A DNA stretch of 9,212 nucleotides from Bacteroidota bacterium (GTDB taxonomy: Bacteria; Bacteroidota; Bacteroidia; Bacteroidales; Bacteroidaceae). A program made the position numbers and the translations under genes. The number at the start of each line of letters is the position of its first letter. Within the stretch, counting starts at the first letter, position 1. A model generated the notes under the pieces. That model was given only the letters and a program-made list of their open reading frames with translations. It was not told the origin of the DNA and ran no database searches. Where the stretch lies: assembly GCA_023415545.1 (NCBI GenBank), contig JAEZKJ010000038.1, positions 1 to 9,212 on the forward strand, in the 5' to 3' direction. Positions 1-7,096 of this stretch are shown piece by piece.

Positions 1-191
1 ATGGAATAATTACCTTCAAGATCAGTAATCTGACCATTGGTAGTTCCTTGTTCAAGAACAGCAACACCAATCATTGGCTCAGAATCTTTTGCTGAGACAA
101 CAGTACCTTTGACTTCAATTTGTGCTATTGCTGTTGTGCAGCAGAATGCTACAAAAGCTAGCAAAAACAAAATTCTTGTTTTCATAAGCAT
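1..191 (-). CDS. SusC/RagA-like TonB-linked outer-membrane protein, N-terminal fragment (runs off the window)
   Basis: The minus strand encodes about 63 residues that continue beyond position 1. The protein starts MLMKTRILFLLAF, a basic n-region plus hydrophobic core typical of a signal peptide, with a likely cleavage after AIA in TTAIAQIEVKG (about residue 23). Next comes the start of a carboxypeptidase-regulatory-like beta-sandwich: VKGTVVSAKDSEPMIGVAV, then EQGTTNGQITDLEGNYS. The pattern 'G-T-V-x(n)-P-x-x-G-V-x-V-x(n)-G-T-x(2)-G-x-x-T-D-x-x-G' is the hallmark N-terminal extension of SusC-family transporters, which import glycans or peptides across the outer membrane together with a SusD lipoprotein. 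Two in-frame ATGs exist (191 and 185); the longer form is given, but 185 (MKTRIL...) is equally plausible. It is separated from the polysaccharide genes by a terminator and is probably an independent unit. A TonB receptor without SusD, or another secreted protein with this domain, cannot be excluded from so short a piece. Confidence 0.8.
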   Translation of the reverse strand, partial: MLMKTRILFLLAFVAFCCTTAIAQIEVKGTVVSAKDSEPMIGVAVLEQGTTNGQITDLEGNYS

Positions 192-389
192 TGAGATTGG
201 TAATGTAAAATAAATTTTTTATGGTTAACAAAATGAACTAATAATAGACAATTAATCTAGATAAAATTGCGCACAGAGAAGATATGGCTATTTCTTAAAG
301 GCCATGTGTTAGTAATTATAATACTTGATTAAAAGGTTATTATTATTCGAGGCTAAATTTGAATATATTCCTTTTAATTAATGAATGTT

Positions 390-421
390 TATGTAACATA
401 TATTAGACTATATGTTACATA
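390..421. repeat. Perfect 13-bp inverted repeat (6-nt spacer), possible operator
   Basis: The arms TATGTAACATATA (390-402) and TATATGTTACATA (409-421) are exact reverse complements around the spacer TTAGAC. The stem contains only two G/C pairs, so a stable RNA hairpin is unlikely in either direction, and no clean T-tract follows. A dimeric regulator site is the simpler reading: it lies about 200 bp upstream of the SusC-like start codon in an otherwise featureless intergenic region. The function is inferred. Confidence 0.45.
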
Positions 422-590
422 TTTTAATGATAATAAATATTATTTTATAATCGTGGTTTTGCTAAATGATTGAAGTATAGTGAGCGTGAGAAATCTTTCT
501 TTGTTGTAGGCAATACAAACTGTTAAATTATATTGTTTTTCAGTAATTGGTTCTGTAATTTGAATTATTGATTTATTTGTCTAGTAGGAG

Positions 591-643
591 ATAAATAAAG
601 AAAATAGCTTGACATTAATTGTAAAATAAATGTCAAGCTATTT
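591..643 (-). terminator. Rho-independent terminator of the polysaccharide operon
   Basis: A perfect 15-bp inverted repeat, AAATAGCTTGACATT (602-616) and AATGTCAAGCTATTT (629-643), encloses a 12-nt loop. Read on the minus strand the stem is followed by TTTTCTTTATTTAT, a U-rich tail, so it terminates transcription from the right. In the plus direction it is followed by AATCTTAATA, a poorer tail. It lies about 136 nt after the present stop of the last glycosyltransferase gene, and only about 48 nt after the stop that gene would have without its premature nonsense codon. Confidence 0.85.
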
Positions 644-691
644 AATCTTAATAACGATCAATTTTAAGTTATGATGGTTTTTTAATGATGA

Positions 692-778
692 TTATTTTAT
701 GATTACTCTTATCATAAACCATATATGTTGTAATATAGTAGAAATAATACCATAATGTTTGCACATAATATTGAATCT
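692..778 (-). pseudogene. Detached in-frame C-terminal remnant of the family 2 glycosyltransferase
   Basis: Directly after the TAA at 781-779, the same frame stays open for 28 codons and ends at TAA 694-692. The translation begins RFNIMCKHYG and continues with a hydrophobic/basic helix (…LQHIWFMIRVIIK). From memory, WcaE-like family 2 glycosyltransferases of Bacteroidales typically end with a segment like 'ASLKERFxIMxxHYG…', so this matches what should follow NHRASL. Intact, the protein would be about 251 residues, the usual family size. There is no start codon of its own near the beginning and it is probably untranslated unless readthrough occurs. Confidence 0.7.
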
Positions 779-1447
779 TTACAAAAGTGATGCCCTATGA
801 TTTTGAGTAGTCATGCCTTCATTAAGGTAGTCAACAATAGTTATTTCACTGTTATGAAAACTTTTTGCTCTTTTCATCACTCTTATGCACCAATCGAAAT
901 CCGCCGAGAATCTATATTTCAAGTTGTATGGTTCATCTATGGCTATTTCTCTTTTGGCAAAGAATGCTTGATGACACACTAACATGCCATTCTTGAAACT
1001 TTTCCAATTTAATTTGGCCGGTGCCGAGAGTCTTCTCATGTGCATGAAGTGTCTTTTGCTATCTACTATAGCGGTTTCACCATATATTATATCTGGAAAT
1101 TGATTTTTCTCAATGCTTTTAACCATCATTGTAACTGTTTCATCCTCGTGCAATGAGTCTCCTGCATTAAGAAAGCAGACATAGTCGCCTGTTGCCATTT
1201 TTAATCCTTTATTCATGGCATCATACAAACCTTTATCGGGTTCACTAACAACCTTTGCTATGTGGCTTTTATATTTTTCGATTATCGAAAGTGTTCTATC
1301 TTTTGAACCACCATCAACAATTATATATTCTATATCTTTATATGTCTGACTGATAATACTCTGAATAGTCTCTTCAAGTGCTTTTTCTGCATTGTATGTA
1401 ACAGTAATTATAGAGAAACGTGGATGTATATGATTATTGTTATGCAT
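779..1447 (-). CDS. Family 2 (GT-A) glycosyltransferase, WcaE-like, C-terminally truncated
   Basis: A 222-residue cytoplasmic glycosyltransferase that probably adds a sugar from a nucleotide donor to the lipid-linked repeat unit. Visible motifs: FSIITVTYNA (11-20), the nucleotide-binding DGGSKDRT (45-52), SEPDKGLYDAMNKG (68-81) typical of the WcaE-like subgroup, LNAGD (93-97) at the position of the DxD metal site, CHQ (158-160) and the acceptor/catalytic region FSADFDW (180-186). The start codon overlaps the end of the preceding gene by 8 nt, suggesting translational coupling. It is the last gene of the operon. It ends abruptly at NHRASLL, and the lost C-terminus is readable in frame beyond the stop (692-778), so this is most likely a nonsense-truncated allele. 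The catalytic domain is complete and activity may persist. Donor and acceptor are unknown. Confidence 0.9.
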   Translation of the reverse strand: MHNNNHIHPRFSIITVTYNAEKALEETIQSIISQTYKDIEYIIVDGGSKDRTLSIIEKYKSHIAKVVSEPDKGLYDAMNKGLKMATGDYVCFLNAGDSLHEDETVTMMVKSIEKNQFPDIIYGETAIVDSKRHFMHMRRLSAPAKLNWKSFKNGMLVCHQAFFAKREIAIDEPYNLKYRFSADFDWCIRVMKRAKSFHNSEITIVDYLNEGMTTQNHRASLL

Positions 1448-2702
1448 GTTTTCCTGTTACTTTATTGTAAACTTCAATATATTTTCTTGCTATGGTGTTC
1501 ATAGAATATGAGGAAACAGCTTTTCTGTATGCCTCTTCTTTTATAATGCTGTAGTTTTCTTCGTTAAGAGTCCACTCTATTCCATTAGCAAAGTCCTCAG
1601 CCGACTTGTATTGAGCTACATATCCATTATGTAGATGATCTATCATTTCAGGTATACCCCCTGTATTAAAACCAACACATGGTATTCCACATGCCATAGC
1701 CTCTACAATGGTATTTGGAAGATTATCTTGTAGTGAAGGTGTCACATATAGATCTACTGCATTGTAAACATCAACCAATTTCTTTTCACTATCAATGTAT
1801 TCAAATGAGTATATAGGGAAAGGGAATAGAGAGGAATAGTTGTCTGCCTCTTTCCCAAATACTACTACTCCGAGTTCTTTACATAGTTCAGGATTATGCT
1901 CTTTCAATATTTTGCATGCCTCTACTAGGTAGTCCATACCTTTGCGCTTATCTGAAATTTTAAGCGAGCCAAAAAGAAGTAATTTTTTATCTAGAGGTAA
2001 TTGTAGTTTTTCTCTAGCTTCCTTTTTATTTCTAGGTTTGAAAAGATTGGTGTTAATGGCATTGCATATAGAGGTAATCTTTTGATTATCCAATAACTTA
2101 CTCTCTTTGGCTTTACCTTCAAGCCATTTGCTACATGCAACGAATGTAATCTTTGCCCCTTTGTAAAGTTTCTCTTTCTTCATGAAAGTACGATATGATA
2201 AATCTTTTGAGTCTCCCATATAAAGGAGTGGGCAGTTATGGCAATGAGTTTTGTATAAATCACACTCTCCCGAATAATGGCAGATTCCTGTGAAAGGCCA
2301 CATATCGTGCATTGTCCAAACAATAGGTTTCCCCGATTCGATGATTTTATTAATATCTTTAAGAGATAACATACCTTGGTTTATCCAATGAAGATGAATA
2401 ACATCGGCTTGCGTAAATTCAGGAAAAGAGGTAATATCTGTACCGGTGTTGGCTATATCAACAGCAAAAAGATCATTCTTCTTGAACTTATTAGCTTTCC
2501 ATATAACAACTCTTTCCCAAATGAATTGCCAAATACGCCACCAAGATTTTTTCAACCCAACTACATTTAAATTATCAGTCTGTTTATCCCTTACCAACAT
2601 TTTTGCCTTAATACCACTATCTTTAAGTGATACCATAAGTCTGTTGGCTGCAATAGCAGCACCTCCAATTCGTTCAGATGTGTTGATGATAAGTACTCTC
2701 AT
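1440..2702 (-). CDS. Glycosyltransferase family 4 (GT-B), WcaC-like
   Basis: A 420-residue retaining-type glycosyltransferase, full length for the family. The N-terminal Rossmann half begins MRVLIINTSERIGGAAIAA, with the glycine-rich loop at 13-14. HLHWINQG (103-110) and MHDMWPFTG (131-139) follow. A four-cysteine cluster (C141, C147, C154, C157) comes next, seen in many GT4 enzymes of this subgroup and possibly binding a metal. The donor-binding C-terminal half holds FGSLK…KG (244-255), YVTPSLQDNLPN (319-330), VEAMACGIP (333-341) and TGGIPE (347-352), giving the E-x7-E type arrangement. A 107-nt gap separates it from the upstream gene, and a consensus Bacteroides promoter lies just before the start, so this gene and the next may be transcribed independently as well as by readthrough. 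Sugar specificity cannot be read from sequence. Confidence 0.92.
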   Translation of the reverse strand: MRVLIINTSERIGGAAIAANRLMVSLKDSGIKAKMLVRDKQTDNLNVVGLKKSWWRIWQFIWERVVIWKANKFKKNDLFAVDIANTGTDITSFPEFTQADVIHLHWINQGMLSLKDINKIIESGKPIVWTMHDMWPFTGICHYSGECDLYKTHCHNCPLLYMGDSKDLSYRTFMKKEKLYKGAKITFVACSKWLEGKAKESKLLDNQKITSICNAINTNLFKPRNKKEAREKLQLPLDKKLLLFGSLKISDKRKGMDYLVEACKILKEHNPELCKELGVVVFGKEADNYSSLFPFPIYSFEYIDSEKKLVDVYNAVDLYVTPSLQDNLPNTIVEAMACGIPCVGFNTGGIPEMIDHLHNGYVAQYKSAEDFANGIEWTLNEENYSIIKEEAYRKAVSSYSMNTIARKYIEVYNKVTGKHA

Positions 2703-2722
2703 AATATGTATAGAAGTTTATA

Positions 2723-2754
2723 CAAAGTTAAAACATTAAGACTAAAGTGATAAA
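2723..2754 (-). promoter_or_regulatory. Candidate Bacteroides-type promoter for the gene at 1440-2702
   Basis: On the minus strand TAACTTTG (2730-2723) matches the -7 consensus TAnnTTTG exactly. TTTA (2754-2751) lies 20 bp upstream, one mismatch from the -33 TTTG. The box ends 20 nt before the ATG. It sits in the only sizeable gap between consecutive minus-strand genes, consistent with an internal promoter. Confidence 0.55.
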
Positions 2755-2809
2755 TTAATAGAGCTCTTTATTTTTAGTAAAAAATAATATGATTGATGTA
2801 AATATCTAC

Positions 2810-3880
2810 CTATCTCTTTTTAGAAGATACTGAAAGAAGAACTTCAGCTATTTCATGAGCAAATATTTTCAAATTGAATCTCTCCTCGGCCAGTTTTCTT
2901 GCTCTTTTACCCATTTCTCTAGCCTGTTGAGGATTTTCACTCATATAATTAATTGCATCTATCCACCCTTTCACATCTCCATACTCTACAGTTATACCAA
3001 TGCCTTCTTTATCAATATCCATCTGGAAGTTAGGATTCCTTGAACAAATAACCGGCATCCCAAGGGCAAAAGCTTCAACTAAAGTGGTTAATCCAACAGT
3101 GTATGGGAACTCTAAACATGGGATAACGATGCACTCCTTAAATGCAACTTTCTTTGCCAACTCAAGAGGGATTACTCCTTCTGTGTAGCTTACAGAGATG
3201 TTTTTCCTAGGATTAGCTGACGTTATCCTTTTTTCATAGTTTATTTCCCCACACTCTTTAGAAATGTAGATATCAAGGATTTTATCTGTTTTATTAAAAG
3301 CATCAATCAGTGTCACGACATCTCTATTCTCTTTGCCTGTCGATATAAAACCAACTCTTTTTTCTTCAGGAATAAATTTAGTGATATAATCATAGAAATC
3401 AATATCCGGTCCCCAATGTACTAGTTTAAGTTTATTAGAAGGAACTTTTTTCGATTTCATCGAGTCATCTATAAGTTTATCGCTAAATAGGAACATTTTA
3501 TCTATACCCTTATAGAATAAACGTGATATGGTCTCTTTTATTTTACTTGAACTTTTTGTTATTGCAGTATGGTGCCATACAACTATAGGTTTTCTGAACA
3601 GTCCTATTGCACGTAAGAATATTATCAGCTCCAAACCACGAAATGATGTTCCATAGACTAAATTAAATTTACTGTAGTTTCGTAAAATCTCTTTTGTCGT
3701 GTAAAGCATTAGCTGCCATCTTTTAGGGAAGAATTTATAGTTGTGCATAACACTCTCAATTCCATCTTTCTCAAAAAGAGGCATTCCATAAAGTAGATGA
3801 CCTGGGAATTTATGATCTTTCCACTCTTGGTAGCTCTGTTCAGTAACTCGTGTATGATAAAAATATATTCGTGTTGGCAT
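2810..3880 (-). CDS. GT-B glycosyltransferase, family 4-like
   Basis: A 356-residue protein whose C-terminal half looks like a GT4 donor-binding domain: FISTGKENRDVVTLIDAF (178-195), EFPYTVGLTTLVEAFALGMP (257-276) with E269 in the position of the conserved donor-binding glutamate, and a C-terminal helix EMGKRARKLAEERFNL. The N-terminal half is more divergent and includes VYGTSFRG (75-82), VVWHHTA (100-106) and HWGPDIDFY (155-163). The last resembles the 'GvD' link before the C-terminal domain of GT4 enzymes. Its ATG shares one base with the stop of the upstream gene (TAATG), indicating coupled translation. It probably acts at the inner face of the cytoplasmic membrane in repeat-unit assembly. 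Substrate unknown. Confidence 0.87.
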   Translation of the reverse strand: MPTRIYFYHTRVTEQSYQEWKDHKFPGHLLYGMPLFEKDGIESVMHNYKFFPKRWQLMLYTTKEILRNYSKFNLVYGTSFRGLELIIFLRAIGLFRKPIVVWHHTAITKSSSKIKETISRLFYKGIDKMFLFSDKLIDDSMKSKKVPSNKLKLVHWGPDIDFYDYITKFIPEEKRVGFISTGKENRDVVTLIDAFNKTDKILDIYISKECGEINYEKRITSANPRKNISVSYTEGVIPLELAKKVAFKECIVIPCLEFPYTVGLTTLVEAFALGMPVICSRNPNFQMDIDKEGIGITVEYGDVKGWIDAINYMSENPQQAREMGKRARKLAEERFNLKIFAHEIAEVLLSVSSKKR

Positions 3881-4896
3881 TATTTATGCTGATTCATTTT
3901 TAATAATTTCTTTATCCTATTTGAAATAGCATTCTTTATGGTTCCAAAGTTTCCATATTTTAAGTTGAGGAAAAGTTCTTCAAACGAACGTCCAATCTTT
4001 ATCCATGGATGTCCCCAACACATTATCTTAAATACAGATTTCTTGTATTCAACATTCTCGATAACATAACGTGGATGTTTTATTGGGAACTCCACATCAT
4101 ATCTTTTCATAGTAAATATTCGTCTGTATCCTTTAGGAAGTGTATCTATAGAACCACCGAAATGAGTTGAATCGGCTGTTGCACCTAAATTGTTTATCAT
4201 ATTACGTGTAGGAACAATTGCCAATCCTGAGTTGAAAAGCATCGATGCATGGAATATTGTTTCATAAAATGCCTTGCCACTTCTTTTATGGTCATTACAC
4301 ATCTTGATAAAGTCATCTCTATATTTACGCTCCTTAATAAGGTTTTCAAGTTGAAGCATGTTAACTTTATCCTCTAGGAATGTATAGTGCTCATCCCACT
4401 GATCGACCACTCTTTTCCAACTTGCCCATCCCCATATCGAGAATGTTGAGGCAAAGAAGTAGTCATAAGGGATATTTTTAGTTATCTCTTCATTATTGAA
4501 ACCGGCAATCATTGTTATGCGACTATCATTTTCATATCTATCCAACATCTCTTTACAGAAAGAAAAGAAAGAGATAGAAGGCACGTCATCATCCTCTAAA
4601 ACTATACACTTGTCGACATGCGAAAAGGCCCATTTTTGTGATATATACTCTGATGGATCACATCCATAGTTCTTCTCCTGATATAGAGTTTGTACTTCAC
4701 ACTCCCAATCAATATCTTCAACAATTTGTCTGCAAGCCAAGATGCCAGGCATGTCTCTTTCACCTCTAGGCCCATCTTGATAGAGAAAGAGCTTTGAAGG
4801 ACGTGCTATCTTAACCTGTTCAAACACTTGCGATAATTGTTTTGGACGGTTGAAGAATAGTATCAGTACCGCTACATCGACTAATGCTGGCTTCAT
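3880..4896 (-). CDS. GT-A glycosyltransferase-like protein (HlpA/GNT-I-like family)
   Basis: A 338-residue protein with a GT-A start, VAVLILFFNRPKQLSQVF (8-25), then LFLYQDGPRG (36-45), KNYGCDPS (75-82) and a strong metal-binding motif VLEDDDVPS (99-107). WGWASWKR (155-162) is a signature of bacterial proteins often labelled 'hemolytic protein HlpA-like'. Despite that label they resemble nucleotide-sugar transferases of the N-acetylglucosaminyltransferase I type, and the capsule-locus context supports a glycosyltransferase rather than a toxin. It starts 2 nt after the LicD stop and overlaps the next gene by one base, so it is firmly inside the operon. The C-terminus is basic (RIKKLLKMNQHK), suiting membrane association. 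Donor and linkage are unknown. Confidence 0.85.
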   Translation of the reverse strand: MKPALVDVAVLILFFNRPKQLSQVFEQVKIARPSKLFLYQDGPRGERDMPGILACRQIVEDIDWECEVQTLYQEKNYGCDPSEYISQKWAFSHVDKCIVLEDDDVPSISFFSFCKEMLDRYENDSRITMIAGFNNEEITKNIPYDYFFASTFSIWGWASWKRVVDQWDEHYTFLEDKVNMLQLENLIKERKYRDDFIKMCNDHKRSGKAFYETIFHASMLFNSGLAIVPTRNMINNLGATADSTHFGGSIDTLPKGYRRIFTMKRYDVEFPIKHPRYVIENVEYKKSVFKIMCWGHPWIKIGRSFEELFLNLKYGNFGTIKNAISNRIKKLLKMNQHK

Positions 4897-4898
4897 AA

Positions 4899-5708
4899 TT
4901 ATTTTATTAGTTCAGGGTTGATATATATAGCATGGATTTTCTGTTTCTCTTTAGGAGGAATATCCATATAGTTACGATATAAATCTTTTAAATAAGCATC
5001 CGGGTTGTGAGGTGCTTTGAACATCTTACCTTCAAACTCAATTTCACAGATAGGATACACAGAATCTTTTCTATGCATAATTCCATATCCGTTGTTAATA
5101 AGTATATTCGATAGGTAAGTATCCTTTTTAAATATCATGCATAACAATGCCCATAAAGCTTTTAGTATCCAATACTTAGCTCCGAAATAGAAGAACTCAG
5201 TGAAAGAGCGCAGTGAGTAGTAGTGCTGTGAATTGAGTATAGAGTAACTTTTAGATATCCCTTTTGTTATTTTTTTTACCCATGATTTTGGTACGCTAGG
5301 GTAGTCGATAAAAGGAAATATATCGATGAAAAGTCCTTTTTGGTAGTCAGCACTGAAATTATCACCCATCTCAATATACATAGAGTTCAAATCACGTATC
5401 TTGATTATTGGCTCTTTACTCGAAGGATCACTTTCAGGAGTTTGTAAAAAGAGACCTTTTGAAAGTTCAGGTTGTGCTATCTCAATAAATTTCTTCATAT
5501 CCTCGAGTGGCATTCCTAAATCAATATCATCATCCCAAGGAATGAAGCCTTTATGACGAACAGCTCCAAGTAGTGAACCGCCATCAAGCCAGTATGTAAG
5601 ATTATGTTTTTCACAAATTCTATCTACCTCTTCAAGGATAGAGAGTTGCTTAAGTTGGCAAGCTCTCAAATTTTGTGCTACGTATTGTGATAGGTGTTCG
5701 TTTTTCAT
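4899..5708 (-). CDS. LicD-family phosphotransferase (candidate alditol-phosphate transferase)
   Basis: A 269-residue LicD-family protein with the nucleotidyltransferase-fold core: LKQLSILEEVDRICEKHNL (19-37), YWLDGGSLLGAVRHKGF (39-55) and PWDDDIDLGM (57-66). The aspartates of DDDID are the expected metal-binding residues. GLFIDIFPFID (125-135) and the C-terminal signature FEGKMFKAP (225-233) followed by YLKDLYRNYMDIPP (239-252) complete the family. Known members transfer phosphocholine (LicD) or, in the related human FKTN/FKRP proteins, ribitol-5-phosphate from CDP-ribitol. Its ATG overlaps the stop of the CDP-alditol synthase-like gene by 4 nt (ATGA). The inferred role is therefore transfer of the alditol phosphate made by that enzyme to the glycan. 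Phosphocholine is less likely, since no choline uptake or activation gene is in the window. A run of eight A's lies in the coding strand (5277-5270). Confidence 0.9.
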   Translation of the reverse strand: MKNEHLSQYVAQNLRACQLKQLSILEEVDRICEKHNLTYWLDGGSLLGAVRHKGFIPWDDDIDLGMPLEDMKKFIEIAQPELSKGLFLQTPESDPSSKEPIIKIRDLNSMYIEMGDNFSADYQKGLFIDIFPFIDYPSVPKSWVKKITKGISKSYSILNSQHYYSLRSFTEFFYFGAKYWILKALWALLCMIFKKDTYLSNILINNGYGIMHRKDSVYPICEIEFEGKMFKAPHNPDAYLKDLYRNYMDIPPKEKQKIHAIYINPELIK

Positions 5709-7075
5709 TCGTTATCTCTTTTAACGTCTATAACCTGTCCTGTAAACTCCGATGTTAATGATTGTACTGTAACTGAAGCCACTTTATCGGCAGAAAGGAG
5801 TGAATCATCGGGCTCAACACCAAAATTACGTATACGCATAGGTGTCTTTGTACGTTCCGGATTAATACAGTTGACTGCAATTCCGAACGATTCCCATTCC
5901 TGTGCAATGGCCTGTACAAAATTTACTATTGCAGCTTTTGTTGATGAATATATGCTATAGAATGCACGTCCACGGGTATATGAACTCGATGTGAAGAATA
6001 TAAGTTTTCCTTTACTCTCTTTAAGATATTCAAATGAGCTGATTGCAACATTTACAGTACCAAGATAGTTTGTATTTATAGCATTCTGTATTGTTTCATA
6101 GTCACAACTCATAAGTGGTTCTTTGTTCAAAAGTCCTGCTGTAGTTATAACATAATCAATTCTTTTACTCTTTTCGAACACACTTTTCAATGCTTTATCA
6201 ACATCCTCTTTCTTGCCAACGTCTATGCTATTTAAACTTCTTGAGAAGCAATGTACTTCTACATTTTTCTCCTTGAGAAGTTGTGCAATGTTCTCTCCAA
6301 TGCCATAACTACCACCAAAAATGACTGCTACTTTTCCTTTAAGTATATTTTCATTTAGTGGAGTATCATTGAGTTCGCTTTTACGTAGCTGAAAGAATTT
6401 ATCGAGCAAGTAAGTATCTTCTTTGTAAGTAAGTTTCATATTGCTCTCTTCACCTGTAACAACATATACAGGAACTTCAGGCAAATATTTTACAACAACA
6501 CCACAATCGTCAGTAACTTTAAAGTTTTCATCTTTCAAAGCTATTTCGTATGCTTTGGCAATAGTCTCAATTTTAAAAGCTTGTGGGGTTTGTCCACGTT
6601 GTAATTTTGAACGGTCGGGTATGTTGTTTATGAAATCGCCTTTTACCTCGATTATAGTATCTGTAGCGGGCATAGCAACATCAATGGCATCATATTCTAA
6701 TAGAGCATTTATGACATCATTCAATATTCTTTGACTTACTAATGGTCGTACAGCATCGTGGAAAATAAGGTTTACATCAGCACCTTCATAAGCCTTTATA
6801 GCTGAAAGACTGGAGTGGTATCTTTCTTTCCCTCCTTTTAAAATTTTCTTTACCTTCTTCCATCCGTTTTTTATAATGATTGATTCAAAATCGGATATGT
6901 AGAAAGGATTAGAAACGATGGCTATTTCATCTATATGCGGATTACTTTCGAAAGTATCGATAGTATGCTCCACAACCATTTTGCCTGCTACTTTGAAGAA
7001 TTGTTTTGGTGTAGATAGCCCTAAACGGCTGCCTACTCCACCTGCCAATATAATTGCAATATTTTTTCTCATCAC
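5705..7075 (-). CDS. Bifunctional cytidylyltransferase / short-chain reductase, CDP-ribitol synthase-like (Bcs1/Acs1 type)
   Basis: A 456-residue two-domain cytosolic enzyme. Residues 5-235 are an IspD/TarI-like cytidylyltransferase: LAGGVGSRLGLSTPKQF (10-26) binds CTP, followed by FHDAVRPLVS (105-114), GQTPQAF (161-167) and TDDCG (188-192). Residues 245-456 are a short-chain dehydrogenase/reductase: the NAD(P) loop GGSYGIG (254-260), TTAGLL (311-316) in the NNAG position, catalytic serine within TSSS (362-365), and Y376 and K380 in YSSTKAA. The same order is known in Haemophilus Bcs1/Acs1, which reduces ribulose-5-phosphate and activates it as CDP-ribitol. A housekeeping IspD for isoprenoids would not carry the reductase or sit here. 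The exact alditol is inferred. Two adjacent ATGs start the gene (7075, 7072). A divergent promoter region precedes it and the LicD gene overlaps its end. Confidence 0.9.
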   Translation of the reverse strand: MMRKNIAIILAGGVGSRLGLSTPKQFFKVAGKMVVEHTIDTFESNPHIDEIAIVSNPFYISDFESIIIKNGWKKVKKILKGGKERYHSSLSAIKAYEGADVNLIFHDAVRPLVSQRILNDVINALLEYDAIDVAMPATDTIIEVKGDFINNIPDRSKLQRGQTPQAFKIETIAKAYEIALKDENFKVTDDCGVVVKYLPEVPVYVVTGEESNMKLTYKEDTYLLDKFFQLRKSELNDTPLNENILKGKVAVIFGGSYGIGENIAQLLKEKNVEVHCFSRSLNSIDVGKKEDVDKALKSVFEKSKRIDYVITTAGLLNKEPLMSCDYETIQNAINTNYLGTVNVAISSFEYLKESKGKLIFFTSSSYTRGRAFYSIYSSTKAAIVNFVQAIAQEWESFGIAVNCINPERTKTPMRIRNFGVEPDDSLLSADKVASVTVQSLTSEFTGQVIDVKRDNE

Positions 7076-7096
7076 TTATATATTCATGAGTGTATA

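Larger units (their letters stand above)
192..691. other. Non-coding AT-rich intergenic region
   Basis: About 500 bases with no credible gene: all frames on both strands are broken by frequent stops. It holds the terminator of the polysaccharide operon (602-643) and an AT-only-flanked palindrome (390-421), listed separately. It must also contain the promoter and leader of the SusC-like gene that starts at 191. I found no full TAnnTTTG box on the minus strand here; the nearest is TCATTTTG at 236-229, one mismatch, without a -33 partner at the right distance. No tRNA, rRNA or CRISPR-like structure is visible. Confidence 0.7.

Noticed and set aside
284..294. The 11-mer ATGGCTATTTC occurs near 284, near 939 and near 6918
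   Set aside because: No shared flanks or fixed arrangement, and two copies are inside unrelated coding sequences. Treated as coincidence.
354..361. Perfect TAAATTTG -7 box on the plus strand in the intergenic region
   Set aside because: No -33 partner at 19-21 bp, and no plus-strand gene or structured RNA downstream before the terminator. AT-rich DNA yields such 8-mers by chance.
696..718. 8-bp inverted repeat TTTATGAT / ATCATAAA
   Set aside because: Weak AT-rich stem lying inside the remnant C-terminal coding frame of the truncated glycosyltransferase. The 15-bp hairpin at 602-643 is the far better terminator.
192..778. Invertible promoter (as in Bacteroides capsule loci) upstream of the SusC-like gene
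   Set aside because: I looked for a pair of long inverted repeats flanking a promoter-sized segment and found none. Both palindromes present have short internal loops. No recombinase gene is in the window.
2768..2787. Hairpin TTATTTTT-AGTA-AAAAATAA between the genes at 2810-3880 and 1440-2702
   Set aside because: The stem is purely A/T, so too weak to be a convincing terminator. The region is simply poly-A/poly-T rich.
5694..5960. Plus-strand open frame of 88 codons opposite the CDP-alditol synthase gene (likewise other short plus-strand frames under 1-7075)
   Set aside because: Lies antisense to a gene with clear domain motifs, has no recognisable domain and no promoter. It is a shadow of the real gene.
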